Source of the DNA: Azolla caroliniana
Lineage: Eukaryota; Polypodiophyta
Assembly (NCBI GenBank): GCA_043228905.1
Contig: JBHGNT010000018.1
Location: 2,108,001-2,172,000, forward strand
DNA length: 64,000 bases
Reading direction: 5' to 3'
Below the pieces are notes generated by a model. That model saw only the letters and a list, made by a program, of their open reading frames with translations. It was not told where the DNA came from and did not search any database. Below, one piece after another: positions 33,865-45,563 of this stretch (positions within the stretch are counted from its first letter, which is position 1; every line of letters begins with the position of its first letter). The position numbers were made by a program, and so were the translations under genes.

Positions 33865-34716
33865 TGTCATGGGGAATCCTGGCTACAAGGAGAAAAGGGA
33901 TCGGAGAGCGCGGGAACGGGGGTGTGCACGGATGCACACCAAATTGTCTTTATGTACAAACATGTGTAAATAACATAATATTAGTTGTGTGTTGAGGAAT
34001 ACAAGTTCGAAGGGATTTGATAGGTCATTTATGGTCACACGAATAGAGGAATAAAGGTAATTAACTGGAGGAGATCGAGGAGAGAAGTAGGGATTGAAAG
34101 CGGTTGTCTTAATAGCCTGATGTAACGGTCTCTCCCTCCTTGAGCTATAAAAGGAGGGAGGGAAGACTGGGAAGGGGATCCACAATTTGGAGAAGGAAAT
34201 CCTACAGGGCAGAGCTCTACATATTTCTGTTTTCCCATACGTTGTTTTGGTAGTTGTGATGTGAGCCCTCCGTTTCGCACTTGTAGCCCATGTGCTCTCG
34301 ATCGGATGCTCGCTAGTGTGTGTGTGTGTGTGTGTGGAGCTTGTGGATCTGTTGTCGACCGTGTCTGGTTGTAATCTTCTGTTTCCTCTGATTAATCATT
34401 AGTTTTTGCTAAGTCTTTGTTCGTGTTCAGATAACTCCGCGTTGTTTCTGTCTTTCGTGTGTTTGTCGTGTCCAGAGCTTGTGATCTCATCTCTGTTCCG
34501 TCTCCGTTTGAATGTGTATGATCGGTGTGAGAACCTATAAGCTCATTGTTCGTTGTCCGACACAGCTCCGGAACTGATAACGCGTGTTGAGCCCATGAGC
34601 TCACCGTCAAGCATCCGGAGGCCAATCCAGATAATTCTCTTCACTTACTAGTTCCTTGGACTAGGACCCCGGTGATCCCGCCTCGATCTGACACAACCAT
34701 GCGGAAATTCACGACA
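33865..34716 (+). repeat. Solo LTR D of the ACGT-targeting gypsy group (852 bp)
   Basis: It starts TGTCATGGGG and ends TTCACGACA. TATAAAA lies at 34146-34152, a (TG)n run near 34318, and a U5 box (aggaccccggtgatcccgcc) at 34663-34682. ACGT lies on both sides (33861-33864 and 34717-34720). No internal region is attached, so this looks like a solo LTR. Confidence 0.8.
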
Positions 34717-34738
34717 ACGTTGTCGCGTAATTGCACGT

Positions 34739-35619
34739 TGTCGCGTTGTTACGCGCGTGCGTGGAGAAAGGCGGGACCACGGGGGTCTTGGACTAGGGAG
34801 CGACGGAGCGTAGGAAGTCGTGCTTCACGGCTTCTGGGGCATCTCAGAAACACACCGGAAGCAACCGAAGGGGGGAGAGAGAAGAGAGAGAGAGAGCGTG
34901 CTTAACACCGACTCACGCACACACACGCACACACGGCCCGACCCAACTCACGCCCTTATGTACAGGAAACGCAGGGAAGGAGTGGAGCACCCAACACCAA
35001 CAAGACGCCAATATACACAGACAGACGCAAACGTATATGTATATATATATAGAGAGAATACACTCCCAGCTTCGAGCCGGACCAAGATGGTTTACAACAG
35101 TCGTCTGTTGTCAAGCCGCCGTCGGGGAGCTCTCGGGCTCGTCGCGCCGAGCGGGGTCTTGCACAGGAGACAAGCTGCAGCCAACCCTAAACGAACACGA
35201 AGGGGAAGAAGAAGAAGCAGAAGAACCCTAACCCTAAACCTACCGGTATACCCTCTAATCCAAAATGGGCAACCCCCACAATGGTGCCTTCTCTCTCCTT
35301 TTATAGCACAAGGAGGGAAGACCGCTTACAAAAGGTGAGACTAAAATATCCCCTTTCATTCAAAGGGGATATTTGCCTTGATTTGGGGGAGGGTGAGATT
35401 GATGGCCCCTTAACTCCCACCTCCTCAAAAACAACTAGGTACCTATGTACCGCATAGTACCTCTCTTCTCTCTCTCGCGCGCGTGGATGTGCGTACAACC
35501 ACATCACCTTTATACCTTTATTACTATTACAAATACATTATGTACGTGTGCAACGTTGCACATTGCTCTTTGGCTCTCGTTGCTCGGGTTTCCGCTTGTG
35601 GACGAAAATCTTCACAACA
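34739..35619 (-). repeat. Element A 3' LTR (881 bp)
   Basis: On the minus strand it starts TGTTGTGAAG and ends CGCGACA, with TATAAAAGG near 35302 and the U5 box at about 34771-34790. It contains 'ccctaaccctaaacc' near 35225, a telomere-like motif that is part of the LTR. Confidence 0.9.
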
Positions 35620-38600
35620 TCCGCCCCCACCTAACCGCACATCCTCCGGTATGTGCCAAAACATAGGGGAGAGAACACGAGATTTTCGGCCACGACGACC
35701 GACCAAGTCCTTAGCGTCCTCGTGGGCCCGCCCAGCTTTGTCTTCCACTTCGAGCAAGACCACCCGCCGCCTTCCGGCCCACCATCCTCGCCGAATGGTC
35801 TCGAACCGTCGGCGCCATCCGATCCGCCACACTCGACGATGTTCGCCGAGTCGTTGCCTCCACCCGATCCGCCACGTCCACCGTGGGTCCTTGAACCACC
35901 GACTACATCCGACCCGCCGTATCCGATGCCCGTGCTTTCCTCCCCGTTCGGTCCTCCCGAACGCCGTCGCCGACCCAGTTGCTCTTCCTTTGTCTGCCTC
36001 GTATATCCTCCGGATGCGCTCCCGGTCGCATGCCGGATTCTGCCCTTTGCGTGCCGCACACCTCGGCATGCCGACTCTCTCCGCTCCGCGCTTGCCTTCC
36101 GTAGGGTTTCCCCGTATGTCGATGTTGCCCTCCGAACGCGTGCTCGTGCTTCGGTCCTTCGATGACCCGATCACGCGTTTTTCGCTTTCCCCTTTTTCGC
36201 CGTGCTCTCTCGTAGTAGAGCGTATCGTCATCCCGACCTCCGTGTCGGTGTCCCTCGAGGCTCTCGTTATCGCCTCGCCTCGATTTGCGCCCTCTTGGCC
36301 CGCTTGGCCTTGTATGCCCTCCGGGAAGCCGCCGCGCTTTCTCTTCCCGGTGTGTACCCCGTTGTTCTCCGCGCATCTCCTCCGTTTTCCTAGATACGAC
36401 TCTCCGCTCATGCCGATCGCGCTCGGCCCATGTCGTCGATCTTGGTGTTTCGCCGCGCCGTCCTTCGTCCCGCGCTTGCCTCTCGAAGGCTTGACCCGAC
36501 CGTCATCGTCGGTCAATCGTTGTCGCCCATCCGCCGTATGCATGCTTGTGTCTTGGCCCTCCACCGGCCGTATTGCATGCGTCTCGTGTCGTGCTTTCGC
36601 CGTAGACCCGACCTCCGCGTCGGTCTCCAACTTCTCGCCGCCACCCACCGCTTCTTCGTTCTCCTTTCGATCCGTGACCGCCGATGCCTCACGGGTAGGT
36701 GTGGAGGGTTCCTCCCACTCTTGGTTCACCACCAAGTCTTCGCCTCTCAAAGGCTCAATCGGTCCACCGTTTCCGGTCACTCGTTGACGCTCTCTCGGAT
36801 GCATGCTCGTTCTTGGGCCCTTCACCGACCGTAGTGCATGCTTCGTGTTACGCCCTTCATCCGCCGTAGACCCGACCTCCGCGTCGGCCACTTCTTCCTT
36901 TGTCACCGTAGCCCGTTCCGACCCGAGCTCGCCATCTTGGACCCGCTCGTCCATCATCTCATACCGGATACCCGCTCCGATAACTTTGTCCGCTTCGGTC
37001 TCCGACTCCTCGCCGCCACCCACCGTCTCTTCGGTCTCACGTTGATCCGCAACCGCCGAAGTCTCTAGAATGGGTGTGGAAGGTCCCTCTCGCTCTCGAT
37101 CTTCTAGCAAGTCGTGATCACCGTGCCCACTAGGCCTCCTTCTTGCTCTCACCGGCTCCCACCGTAACCGTACCCGGCCGGCTACAAATCGATCAAACAA
37201 TCCCGGTCTTGCCGGCTTCCTTCGGTTCGTGCCCGGTTGACCGGCCCCCGCTTCACTCTTCTTCCGCTCCACCTCCCGATCGGGTCGGATTACTAACCGG
37301 CTCATCTTTCGGTCGGGTCGGTTCCCGACTCGCTCCTCAATACCGCTCCGGACCTCTCCTTCGGTCTTTTCGCACGTGCCCACTCCGGGCCTCTCATCCT
37401 CACGGCCACCGCCCATCTCCCCGGTCTTATGTCCGCGCTCGGGCGCAACCGCCGAAGTCTCCGGCCCCGGTGTCGAGGGATCTCGCCTCCGTCCGCTACA
37501 AACCTCCTCTTCGTCATTTCAGTTGCCCGCCTTGCCACCGCCACCGTCCGTCTCTCTAGGTCTCACACCGGCTCTCGGGCCGGTTGCGGAGTCTCTAGGA
37601 CCACCGCCGCTCATCTCCTCTTCTTCCTCGATTTCGCAAGCCTCAAGTATGCTCGCGAAATCCTCGTAGAACGTTTCGGGCAACTGCGTCCCGAAACTTT
37701 CGCCCACTCTCGAAGTGGCGTCCATTGCTCCGTAGATATCAGCCTCATCCATGGCCGTCCTCTTTCCACAAGTCGAAAGGGTCGCTCGCTCCGCAACCTC
37801 TCCCACATCGTCGCCGTGGTCGTCCGCCTTGCCGCCGCCACCGTTCATTACCCTAAGTCTCACGCGGGCACTCGGGCCGGCCGTCGGGGTCTCTTGAACC
37901 GGTGCGTGTAAGGTAGCAACGCCGTCGCTCGTCGATGCTATGCCCGTAGCCACCTCCATTCGGACATCGTCGTCCGTGGCTACCCCGCCTCCGTATATGC
38001 AAGCATCAATTACGCTTGCCGCCTCCTCTTCCACGGTCTCCATACCGTTGTCTCGGTTGCCCGCCTTGCCGTCGCCACCGCCCGTCGCTCTAGGTCTCAC
38101 GCCGGCAATCGGGCCAACCGTCGGTGCCTCTAGGGCTGGTGTGTGTAAGGTCGTGGCACCGCCGCTTGTCTCCTCCTCCCTCGATGTTTCGGGCCGCCAT
38201 GTCCCGAATCCGTAGTTACCGGCCTCCATGGCCGTCCATTCGCCGCAAGACGAGAGAGTCGCTCTTTCCGCACCCTCTCCCACATCGTCGTCGTCGTGGT
38301 CGCCCGCCTTGCCGCCGCCACCGCCTATCACTCTAGGTCTCACACCGGCTCTCGAGCCGGTTGCCGGAGTCTCTAGGACCGGTGTGCGTAAGGTCTCGGC
38401 ACCACCGCTCGTCTTCTCCCCGCTCGATGTTTCGGGCCTCCGTGCCCGAACTTCCTCATGTCCGTTCAAATCGGCGATCGCCGCCTCACCGTCCCCGACC
38501 TCGTCCTCGGTCGATCTTTCTCCGCATGTCGAGAGGGTGGCTCGCTCCGCACCCTCTCCAGTGGTACCGATGTACCATTCTCTTTCGGCCTCCTCATCCT

Positions 38601-39195
38601 CCGATCGCCTCCGGCCCGAGTCCATAATAAGACCTTCTTCGGCTTCGATTTTCCCCTTCACAAGCTCGCATGCCTCCCGTATTAGTGCTTCTAGGTCGAG
38701 CTCCTCCGAACCGTTTTGCGTTGAGCTCTCTTCCGGCGGTAGTGCGTACCCACTCACCGCTCTCTCTTCTCCGCCTCTCGCGGGCCGTGTTGTGGCCGAC
38801 CGCCTCGCATCATGTTGCCGGCACACCCACCGATCGAACTCATGTCGACCTCTTCCTTCCGGTTCCGTGTACCCGTACGCCTCCAATAGGGCTCCCTCAA
38901 AGGACACCCACGACTCATGAGCTTCTCGTAGCTCCTTGACCTCCTTGTGCACCGATACGGCCGCCACTCGAGGAAAATACTCTAGCCGCATCGCCTCGTC
39001 TACGCCCCCTTTCGCCATCTCGGCCTTGTAGGCTCCCAAAAATCTTGGGACCTCATTCCCATTGAACCGGCCGACTCGATCGACCACCCATTCGACGGTT
39101 TGTTGAGCCGCATCTCGCTTCGCCATCTTCCGTCTGGCTTCCATCACGATTTTTGCCATCATCTCCTCGAAGTCGAAGTCTTCTTCCATCTCCAT
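35527..39195 (-). pseudogene. Element A gag-like giant ORF (about 1,220 codons, one internal TGA)
   Basis: From ATG 39195 one minus-strand frame runs 558 residues to a TGA at 37519-37521. The same frame then stays open to 35527, which lies inside the 3' LTR. The first ~130 residues (EEDFDFEEMMAKIVMEARRK; VGRFNGNEVPRFLGAYKAEM; ESWVSFEGALLEAYGY) are collinear with the gag of elements C and H, including the conserved W-x-x-F-E motif. After that come loose repeats of ~95 residues with GEGAERATLSTCGE, RPETS, GGAETLRTPVLETPATG and SRAGVRPR, very rich in E, G, T and R. The far end is Arg/Lys-rich (GKRKRGG), possibly nuclear. No zinc knuckle or enzyme motif is seen. Whether the TGA is real decay or a readthrough point is unknown. 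Confidence 0.75.
35620..35633 (-). other. Element A polypurine tract
   Basis: On the minus strand AGGTGGGGGCGGA directly precedes the LTR start TGTTGTGAAG. Confidence 0.8.
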
Positions 39196-39210
39196 GCTCC
39201 CTTGCCGCCC

Positions 39211-39228
39211 TTCACGTCGGGTTCACCA
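39211..39228 (-). other. Element A primer-binding site, tRNA-Trp type
   Basis: On the minus strand TGGTGAACCCGACGTGAA follows the 5' LTR end by four bases. Confidence 0.75.
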
Positions 39229-39232
39229 AATA

Positions 39233-40107
39233 TGTCGCGTTGTTACGCGCGTGCGTGGAGAAAGGCGGGACCACGGGGGTCTTGGTCTAGGGAGCGACGG
39301 AGCGTAGGAAGTCGTGCTTCACGGCTTCTGGGGCATCTCAGAAACACACCGGAAGCAACCGAAGGGGGGAGAGAGAGCGAGAGAGAGAGAGAGCGTGCTT
39401 AACACCGACTCACGCACACACGGCCCGACCCGACTTACGCCCTTATGTACAGGAAACGCAGGGAAGGAGTGGAGCACCCAACACCAACAAGACGCCAATA
39501 TACACAGACAGACGCAAACGTATATGTATATATATAGAGAGAGAATACATTCCCGGCTTCGAGCCGGACCAAGATGGTTTACAACAGTCGTCTGTTGTCA
39601 AGCCGCCGTCGGGGAGCTCTCGGGCTCGTCGCGCCGAGCGGGGTCTTGCACAGGAGACAAGCTGCAGCCAACCCTAAACGAACACGAAGGGGAAGAAGAA
39701 GAAGCAGAAGAACCCTAACCCTAAACCTACCGGTATACCCTCTAATCCAAAATGGGCAACCCCCACAATGGTGCCTTCTCTCTCCTTTTATAGCACAAGG
39801 AGGGAAGACCGCTTACAAAAGGTGAGACTAAAATATCCCCTTTCATTCAAAGGGGATATTTGCCTTGATTTGGGGGAGGGTGAGATTGATGGCCCCTTAA
39901 CTCCCACCTCCTCACAAACAACTAGGTACCTATGTACCGCATAGTACCTCTCTCTCTCTCTCTCTCTCGCGTGGATGTGCGTACAACCACATCACCTTTA
40001 TACCTTTATTACTATTACAAATACATTATGTACGTGTGCAACGTTGCACATTGCTCTTTGGCTCTCGTTGCTCGGGTTTCCGCTTGTGGACGAAAATCTT
40101 CACGACA
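39233..40107 (-). repeat. Element A 5' LTR (875 bp)
   Basis: It is collinear with 34739-35619 throughout; the visible differences are mainly in the length of the GA/CT runs (about 39370 and 39950). It ends at CACGACA before ACGT. Confidence 0.92.
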
Positions 40108-40111
40108 ACGT

Positions 40112-40803
40112 ACATGTAAGGAACGAAGGCGGGATCGCAGGGGTCCTGGACCAAGGTGTGTCAGAAAAGGGGAAAGGTGAAACAAAGAGCGCATGTCGGG
40201 CAAGCGTTGGACGTCGGCAAGCACAGAGCTCAATCGGCTCGGTCGAGATCAGATCGATGCAAGAGACAATTAGAAGAGAAAGAAACCCTCAATCTATTAA
40301 GAACAGATTACAACCAGCTCGCCAGTAACTGAGCCACTACACAGTCGACAACACACACACACACACACACACCAAAGAAGAGATACAATGTGGAGCCTCT
40401 ATCGGGAGCACCCGAGCTTCCCACACGAACAGAGGCGTCCGGCAAAAGAACTCCTGTAGAGAACACCAATACAAAACGAGCGCTCGGTCCCCAATCCGAC
40501 AGCACTCCGTTCTCTTCAAAAACGCCATCCCCCCCTCTCAGCCCTCTCTCCCGACCTTTATAGGTTCCCGAGGGAGGAGCCATCACATCCTATAATTACA
40601 TCATCTTTTTTCTCTGTCGCTTCGGACAGAGATTCGTTTTGATTTATTAATCTATTTAATGTGTCTATATCAAAGTTTGTCCACATCACGCCGACCTATT
40701 CTTAGACTATGTACAAATAATTTACAAATTCATGCATCTGTGTATGTTGTGGTTCACGCGCTCAGGTCTTTGTTTCCTCTAGTAGCCAATTTTCCTCACG
40801 ACA
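40112..40803 (-). repeat. Element C 3' LTR, main part
   Basis: With 34721-34738 this forms an LTR of about 710 bp, collinear with 47616-48319. It contains the U5 box near 40129, an (AC)n run near 40349 and the 'ctctgtcgcttcggacagag' block near 40612. A PPT (minus strand GGTTGGTGGGGGTGGA) adjoins at 40804-40819. Confidence 0.88.
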
Positions 40804-40878
40804 TCCACCCCCACCAACCGCACATCCACTAGTATGTGCCGAGAGGGAGAGAGAGATATCGAGGGAAACCGGCCGCCG

Positions 40879-43800
40879 TCAACCTTCGCTCTCCAATCCG
40901 TCGCGCTCCCCGTCCTCCTCCGTTCCGCCTAGGTCGTTGCTTTCTTCCGCACACCCCGAATCCGGCTCGTCCTCGTGCAGTTTCTTGAGCACCTTGATCC
41001 GCTTTCCCACAACCAGTACTGTTATCCATGTCCCATCGAGCTCCGCGAGATTGTAGGTGGCGTTGTCGTTCGCACTGGTCACCACATAAGGCCCGAACCA
41101 CCTCCTCACGAACTTGCACGTTGCCTTGTGCTGATTGTCGAGGCTGCTATCGTAAACTAGAACCTAGTCGCCTTCCTCGATCTTCTTCGGTCTCAGCCGG
41201 TGCGTCCGGTCAAACCGGTCTTTGTTCTTCTCCCTTGCCGCATACAACTTAGCCTTTGCCCATTCCACGTCCTCTAGCCTCCGGACAAGCTGTTGATGTT
41301 GAATCCACGCCGTCAACAGCTCTTCTCAGCTCATCTCGTCCGTCCAATCAATTGCCGCCCAAGAGGAAATTGTCCGCTCCATCGGCATGACCGGCTTCTG
41401 CCCGTACATCAACTCTGCCGACATGAACCTGATCACCGAACTGTGCATAGTTTGGTCCGCCCACAACGCGTAAGGTAGGAGCCGCAGCCAATTCCCGACT
41501 TTCCCTTCGCACGCCCGTACTAACACCTTTACGATCAGTCCATGTCCGTGCTCTATTTTCCCGTTCGCTTCCGAATTGTATGCCGTAGTGAGGGAGAGTT
41601 TTACCCCTAACCGGCCGAATAGTTCTTCGACCTCTTGTGCATCCAGCTCTCCCCGGTCAGCCATGATCTTCCCTACGCAACTGTACCGGCAGATCACCTC
41701 CTCGATCAAGAACCGGCACACGGCCGCATTCGTCTTGTTCTGCAACGCACGGCCCTCCACCTGGTTTGTCAAGTCTTCTCGCGCAAGCACCAGGTACCGC
41801 ATCTACCCTATTCCCATTCGCATCGTCACTAAGTCCACCATCCATTTGAAGTGGATGGTCGGTGGGTGGGTCGGGTGCAGCTCGTCTCTGTACCGGATCC
41901 CGGAATGCATCTGGCAGTTCTCACAGGTCATCACAAACCGGTGCGCATCCTGATACATCCCCGGCCACCAATATTTCTCTTCTAACTTCTCAAACATGGC
42001 CCACGTTCCGCAGTGTCCGGCCCAAGGACTCTCGTGATACGCCGAAAACAGCACCTCCTGCTCTTCCCTCCTCACTACTATGCAGAATGGAACACCGTTA
42101 CGCTTCTTCGGGTGCCTCCATATACTCTCGTTCCACATGAAGAACCGGTCTGCCTTCTTCTGGATCCTGTTCGCCTCATCCTTCATCCGTGTCGCGTCCG
42201 GCGTTAACGTTTTTAAGAACCTGCCGATCCGGAGCCACGCCCCGTCGTACTCATTCTCGTTGAACTCACTGAGTGCCGGAGTGCTCCCCTCCCTTGCCGC
42301 TATGCGAGCCGACTCGAAGAAGTCTACGCCGACTTCTTCGTCCATGTCGTCCTCGTCGTCGAACTGCGCTCTCGAAAGCATATCGGCCATGGCATTGTCT
42401 CTCCCGGAGATGTGTTGTAGCTTCGGATTCAAGAACTTGATGTACGCGATCCACCTAAGCATAGCTAGGTCCGGAGTCGCACATCCGCAAACCATACCTA
42501 GGATAGGTAGGCAGTCCATCTCGATTATTACCTCCGTCCCGATCAGATAGTCTTTGTTAGCCTTGACTGCCGAAACGATACCCCAAAGTTCACGTTTAAC
42601 TTGGGCGTATCCTCGTTGCCGCCCACTCAATACCTTCACCCCGAACCGGATGGGGAACCTCACACTGTTCTCATCCTCCTGATTGATCACCCATCTGATC
42701 CCGGTCGGGCTCGTGTCCATGGTCAAATAAACCGCGACCCCCTTTCCGTAAACCGCTTTCCGGAGGGCCGGTGCCACGGCTAGCGTCTCTTTTAACCTCA
42801 AGACCGACTCCGCGTGCTCCTAGTTCCATTCAAACTTACGCCCCTTTTTCAGCAACCCGTAGAACGGTTCCGCGACGTGTGCATAATGCGGAATCCAGAT
42901 GTGGTAGAACGCACACACACCCAGGAACCTCCGGACCTCTATAACCGACTTGCATTCTTCCTTCATCACGGAGATGGCCTCCACCTTTGCCGGAGACGGT
43001 TTCCAGCCGTAAGGCCCGCACAAGTGTCCAACCACCAAGATTTTGGATTGTCCAAAAGCCGACTTCTCTCCGGAGAAGGTGAGTCGCGCACTCTCGAGCC
43101 TCCGTAGTACCTTCTCACAGTCATCAATGCGGTCCGCCATGAACCTCTGGCATCCGTCTGGCCTGACCGATTCATCCTTATCTTCCACCGGACATCCCTT
43201 GATCGGAATGTCGTCCAAGAATGGCATGGTGATGTCCGAGATGCAGTCCCTCAACACCTTGTTCATTGCATTCACCATGTGCGCCACCGAGTTGGTCCCC
43301 CCTTGCGGTAGGGTACACATCCGCACTAAGCCGAGGGGATTGTCATAATATCCCTATTCTCTATGGCTAGTTGGAATTGGTCATATCCTGAGTACAAATC
43401 GCCAACCGAATAGATCGACCTTCTAGCGAAGGCTTCCACAAACTCATCAATGGTCAACCCGATTCTCGTGCTTCGAATGGTCACTTTATTGACCGGCTGC
43501 AGGTCTTGAATGAAGCGCAACGTACCATTCTTCTTCGGCACCATAAACCATTGATTTGAATATGGGGCACTTGACGTCTCAAGGATGCCCATCTCCACCT
43601 TCTACTTCAGTAGCCCCATCAGGTTCGGGATGTGAGCTCTGGGTATCGGAATTGGCTTGAGGTTCCATGGCACATGCGGTACCATGAAGATAACCATCGG
43701 CTCCACGATCATCGAGTCCACGCACCCGATCTCCTCCGGTGAGAATGTGAAGGCCTTCCCATGCCTCCCGAGCATCCTCCAAAACCGGTCCTCCTCCGCC

Positions 43801-44330
43801 AAAGGTAGAAAGCCACCCCCACCAATCCTGAGCTCCCGTAGCGTCTCCTCGGTGAACCGGTGCCCTATGCCAGCCGGATTCCGCAAACTTGGGTCTGATG
43901 CAACCCCCTTCATCCGTTTCTCGCTGCCCTCTGGTAAGGGTGTCACGACTAGCCTCACCTTTCGGTCCATAGTCTTGTACCTGGTGTCCACACGGGCCGT
44001 CCGATCCAACACGACCTTCTCCCCGAAGTCCGCAATGACTTCGTACATTTCCACAGGACCGACCGGAATCACCTAGTCTTCACTCAGGCCTTCGTCGACA
44101 ACCTTCCCAATCTCTCCAAGGGTGTCGTCGAATAAGACCGCCTCCACAGCGCCGCTAATCTCATTGTCAGAGCTAAGGGCCCCGCACACCCTAAGACGGT
44201 CCTCGACCCTCTTCTTTTCCCGACAGTCAACGTTGGTTATCGTACAACCTTCCTTATCAAAGAACCAAAATTTTCTACCTATGGTACATGTGTGGGGTTT
44301 CTCCGGGGTGTCCGAACTATCCTGCCCCAC
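40879..44330 (-). pseudogene. Element C pol (RT, RNase H, integrase), few breaks
   Basis: Minus-strand reading: pre-RT linker (44330-44076); a TAG at 44073; IADFGEKVVLDRTA through PHVPWNLKPIPIPRAH; RT fingers (VPKKNGTLRFIQDLQPVNK) and DLYSGYDQFQ; a frameshift near 43330; RT palm with FLDD (MPFLDDIPIKG near 43210); RNase H (LTMDTSPTGIRWVI; HISGRDNAMADMLSRA near 42400); integrase zinc finger (HCGTW...CENC near 41940); a TAG at 41803; integrase core (KIMADRGELD near 41660, NGKIEHG near 41560); and the GPY module (RRWFGPYVV near 41105) to a stop at 40879. This is the most complete pol of the ACGT group here. Only a few changes separate it from an intact frame, so it is the best model for the enzymes that could have moved A and D. 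Confidence 0.88.
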
Positions 44331-44356
44331 GCCTTGATAACCCTCTCTAAAAATTG

Positions 44357-44780
44357 TTGTCCAGAGGACAGAAATGTAAATTAGGAAATTAGTGAACGGC
44401 GGTAGTGTAACCGAGTAGGAAAGAACGCCAACGAGCGCCGAGTCCGAGTATCATGGGCCACTGACGACTCGGTTGTGTATTAGGGGAAACGTTATTTAAA
44501 CAAGGTCGAGTACCTCAGAGAGGGGGTAGAAAAAATATAGGCAGAAGCACTAGCAAATTCCATCATAATTAGATACTATTGTAAGGTCACCGGCCGTAGG
44601 CCGCGCTCTGTAACCCTTTTGTTGTCGCATTAATACATATATGTTATTGGGGCACCCATCTTGCTCCATGAGTCTGTGTTTTCTCTCATGTTTCTGAATT
44701 AAGCGTCGTCCACGCCTATCAAGATCTCACTAGTGTTCCATCTCGAATTATTTTCTACCTCACGACGCCTCTGTTTACGA
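44357..44780. repeat. LTR-like insert in element C, possibly a solo LTR
   Basis: Comparison with element E shows extra sequence here between the C pre-RT linker and the protease tail. It starts TGTTGTCCAG and includes a TATA-like TATTTAAAC near 44490. The right end and any target duplication are unclear. Confidence 0.4.
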
Positions 44781-44879
44781 GCCATTGTTGCCAAGGGTCT
44801 TGTGGTTGCACTCGTGGTTTGGTCATACTGTCAAAAATTGGACGGAGTGACGCCCATCCTAGCTCTTCACCCATGCGTA

Positions 44880-45563
44880 GCAATGGGCCCGGTTCGGTTT
44901 GGTTTCTTGGCCTTGAAACCAAACCAAACCATTTATTAATAATAAAAACCGAACCAAACTGTTTTAAAATTTATGAAGTCATTTAAACCAAACCGTTTAC
45001 GAAAAATTTAAAATCAAACCAAACCAGTTTATCATAAATCAAAACCAAACCAGACCAAACCATTTTTTATTGATATTAATCATCATACTTATTATAAATT
45101 TTTGTGAGAAAATCATCATAAATTTTGTCATCATACTCATCATAAATTTTGTCATCATACTTATCATAAAATTTGTCATCATACTAATCATAAATTTGAT
45201 CATTATACCTATCATAAATTTAATCATTATACCTATCATAAATTTGATCATCATAAATGAAAAGGAGACTCTACATATAATACATATAAAATTTAATAAG
45301 TTAAAATAAGAGTTTAAAATTGGAAGTTAAAAGTTAGAGCCTATAGAGAATATTTATGAGTATTTTTTAACCAATAAACCTTTAAACTGAATCATATAAA
45401 CAGAAACTAATAAACTGCTAAATCGGTCAATTCAAAATTGAACCGAAACTGATTAGTAACATTTGAAACCAAACCAAACCGTTTATTTATCTTTAAACCT
45501 ATAAACCGTTAAGCCACGGTTTTTCGGTTCGGTTCAATTTGAGCCGAAACCGGGCCCATTGTT
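44880..45563. mobile_element. 684-bp MITE with GGGCCC-type TIRs inside element C
   Basis: The ends are inverted repeats (GCAATGGGCCCGGTT... and ...AACCGGGCCCATTGTT, allowing mismatches). The flanks acccatgcgta (44869-44879) and acctgtgcgta (45564-45574) match at 9 of 11 bases. The core is AT-rich, full of 'aaccaaacc' motifs, and holds a 24-bp tandem repeat (about 45090-45255). No transposase is present. The duplication length fits a hAT- or Mutator-type origin; I cannot decide which. Confidence 0.75.
45090..45255 (+). repeat. 24-bp AT-rich tandem repeat inside the MITE
   Basis: About seven imperfect copies of a unit like 'tcatcataaattttgtcat' plus 'catac'. Unit length is a multiple of three, which produces a false methionine/isoleucine-rich reading frame. 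Confidence 0.85.

Larger units (their letters stand above)
34739..40107 (-). mobile_element. Non-autonomous gypsy element A (gag-only), flanked by ACGT
   Basis: It has two LTRs of 881 bp (34739-35619) and 875 bp (39233-40107) that are nearly identical by eye. The internal region (35620-39232) holds a PPT, one very long ORF and a perfect tRNA-Trp-type PBS. ACGT lies at 34735-34738 and 40108-40111. It inserted 18 bp inside the U5 end of element C's 3' LTR. No protease, RT, RNase H or integrase motif is present, so mobility would need enzymes from a relative such as C. Confidence 0.88.

Noticed and set aside
35483-36787. Plus-strand 434-residue open frame
   Set aside because: It lies opposite the element A ORF in GC-rich repetitive coding DNA; composition alone keeps the other strand open. 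No motif is seen, while the minus strand has a gag-like domain.
45039-45254. Met/Ile/Lys-rich 71-residue reading frame
   Set aside because: It is an artefact of the 24-bp tandem repeat in the MITE core.
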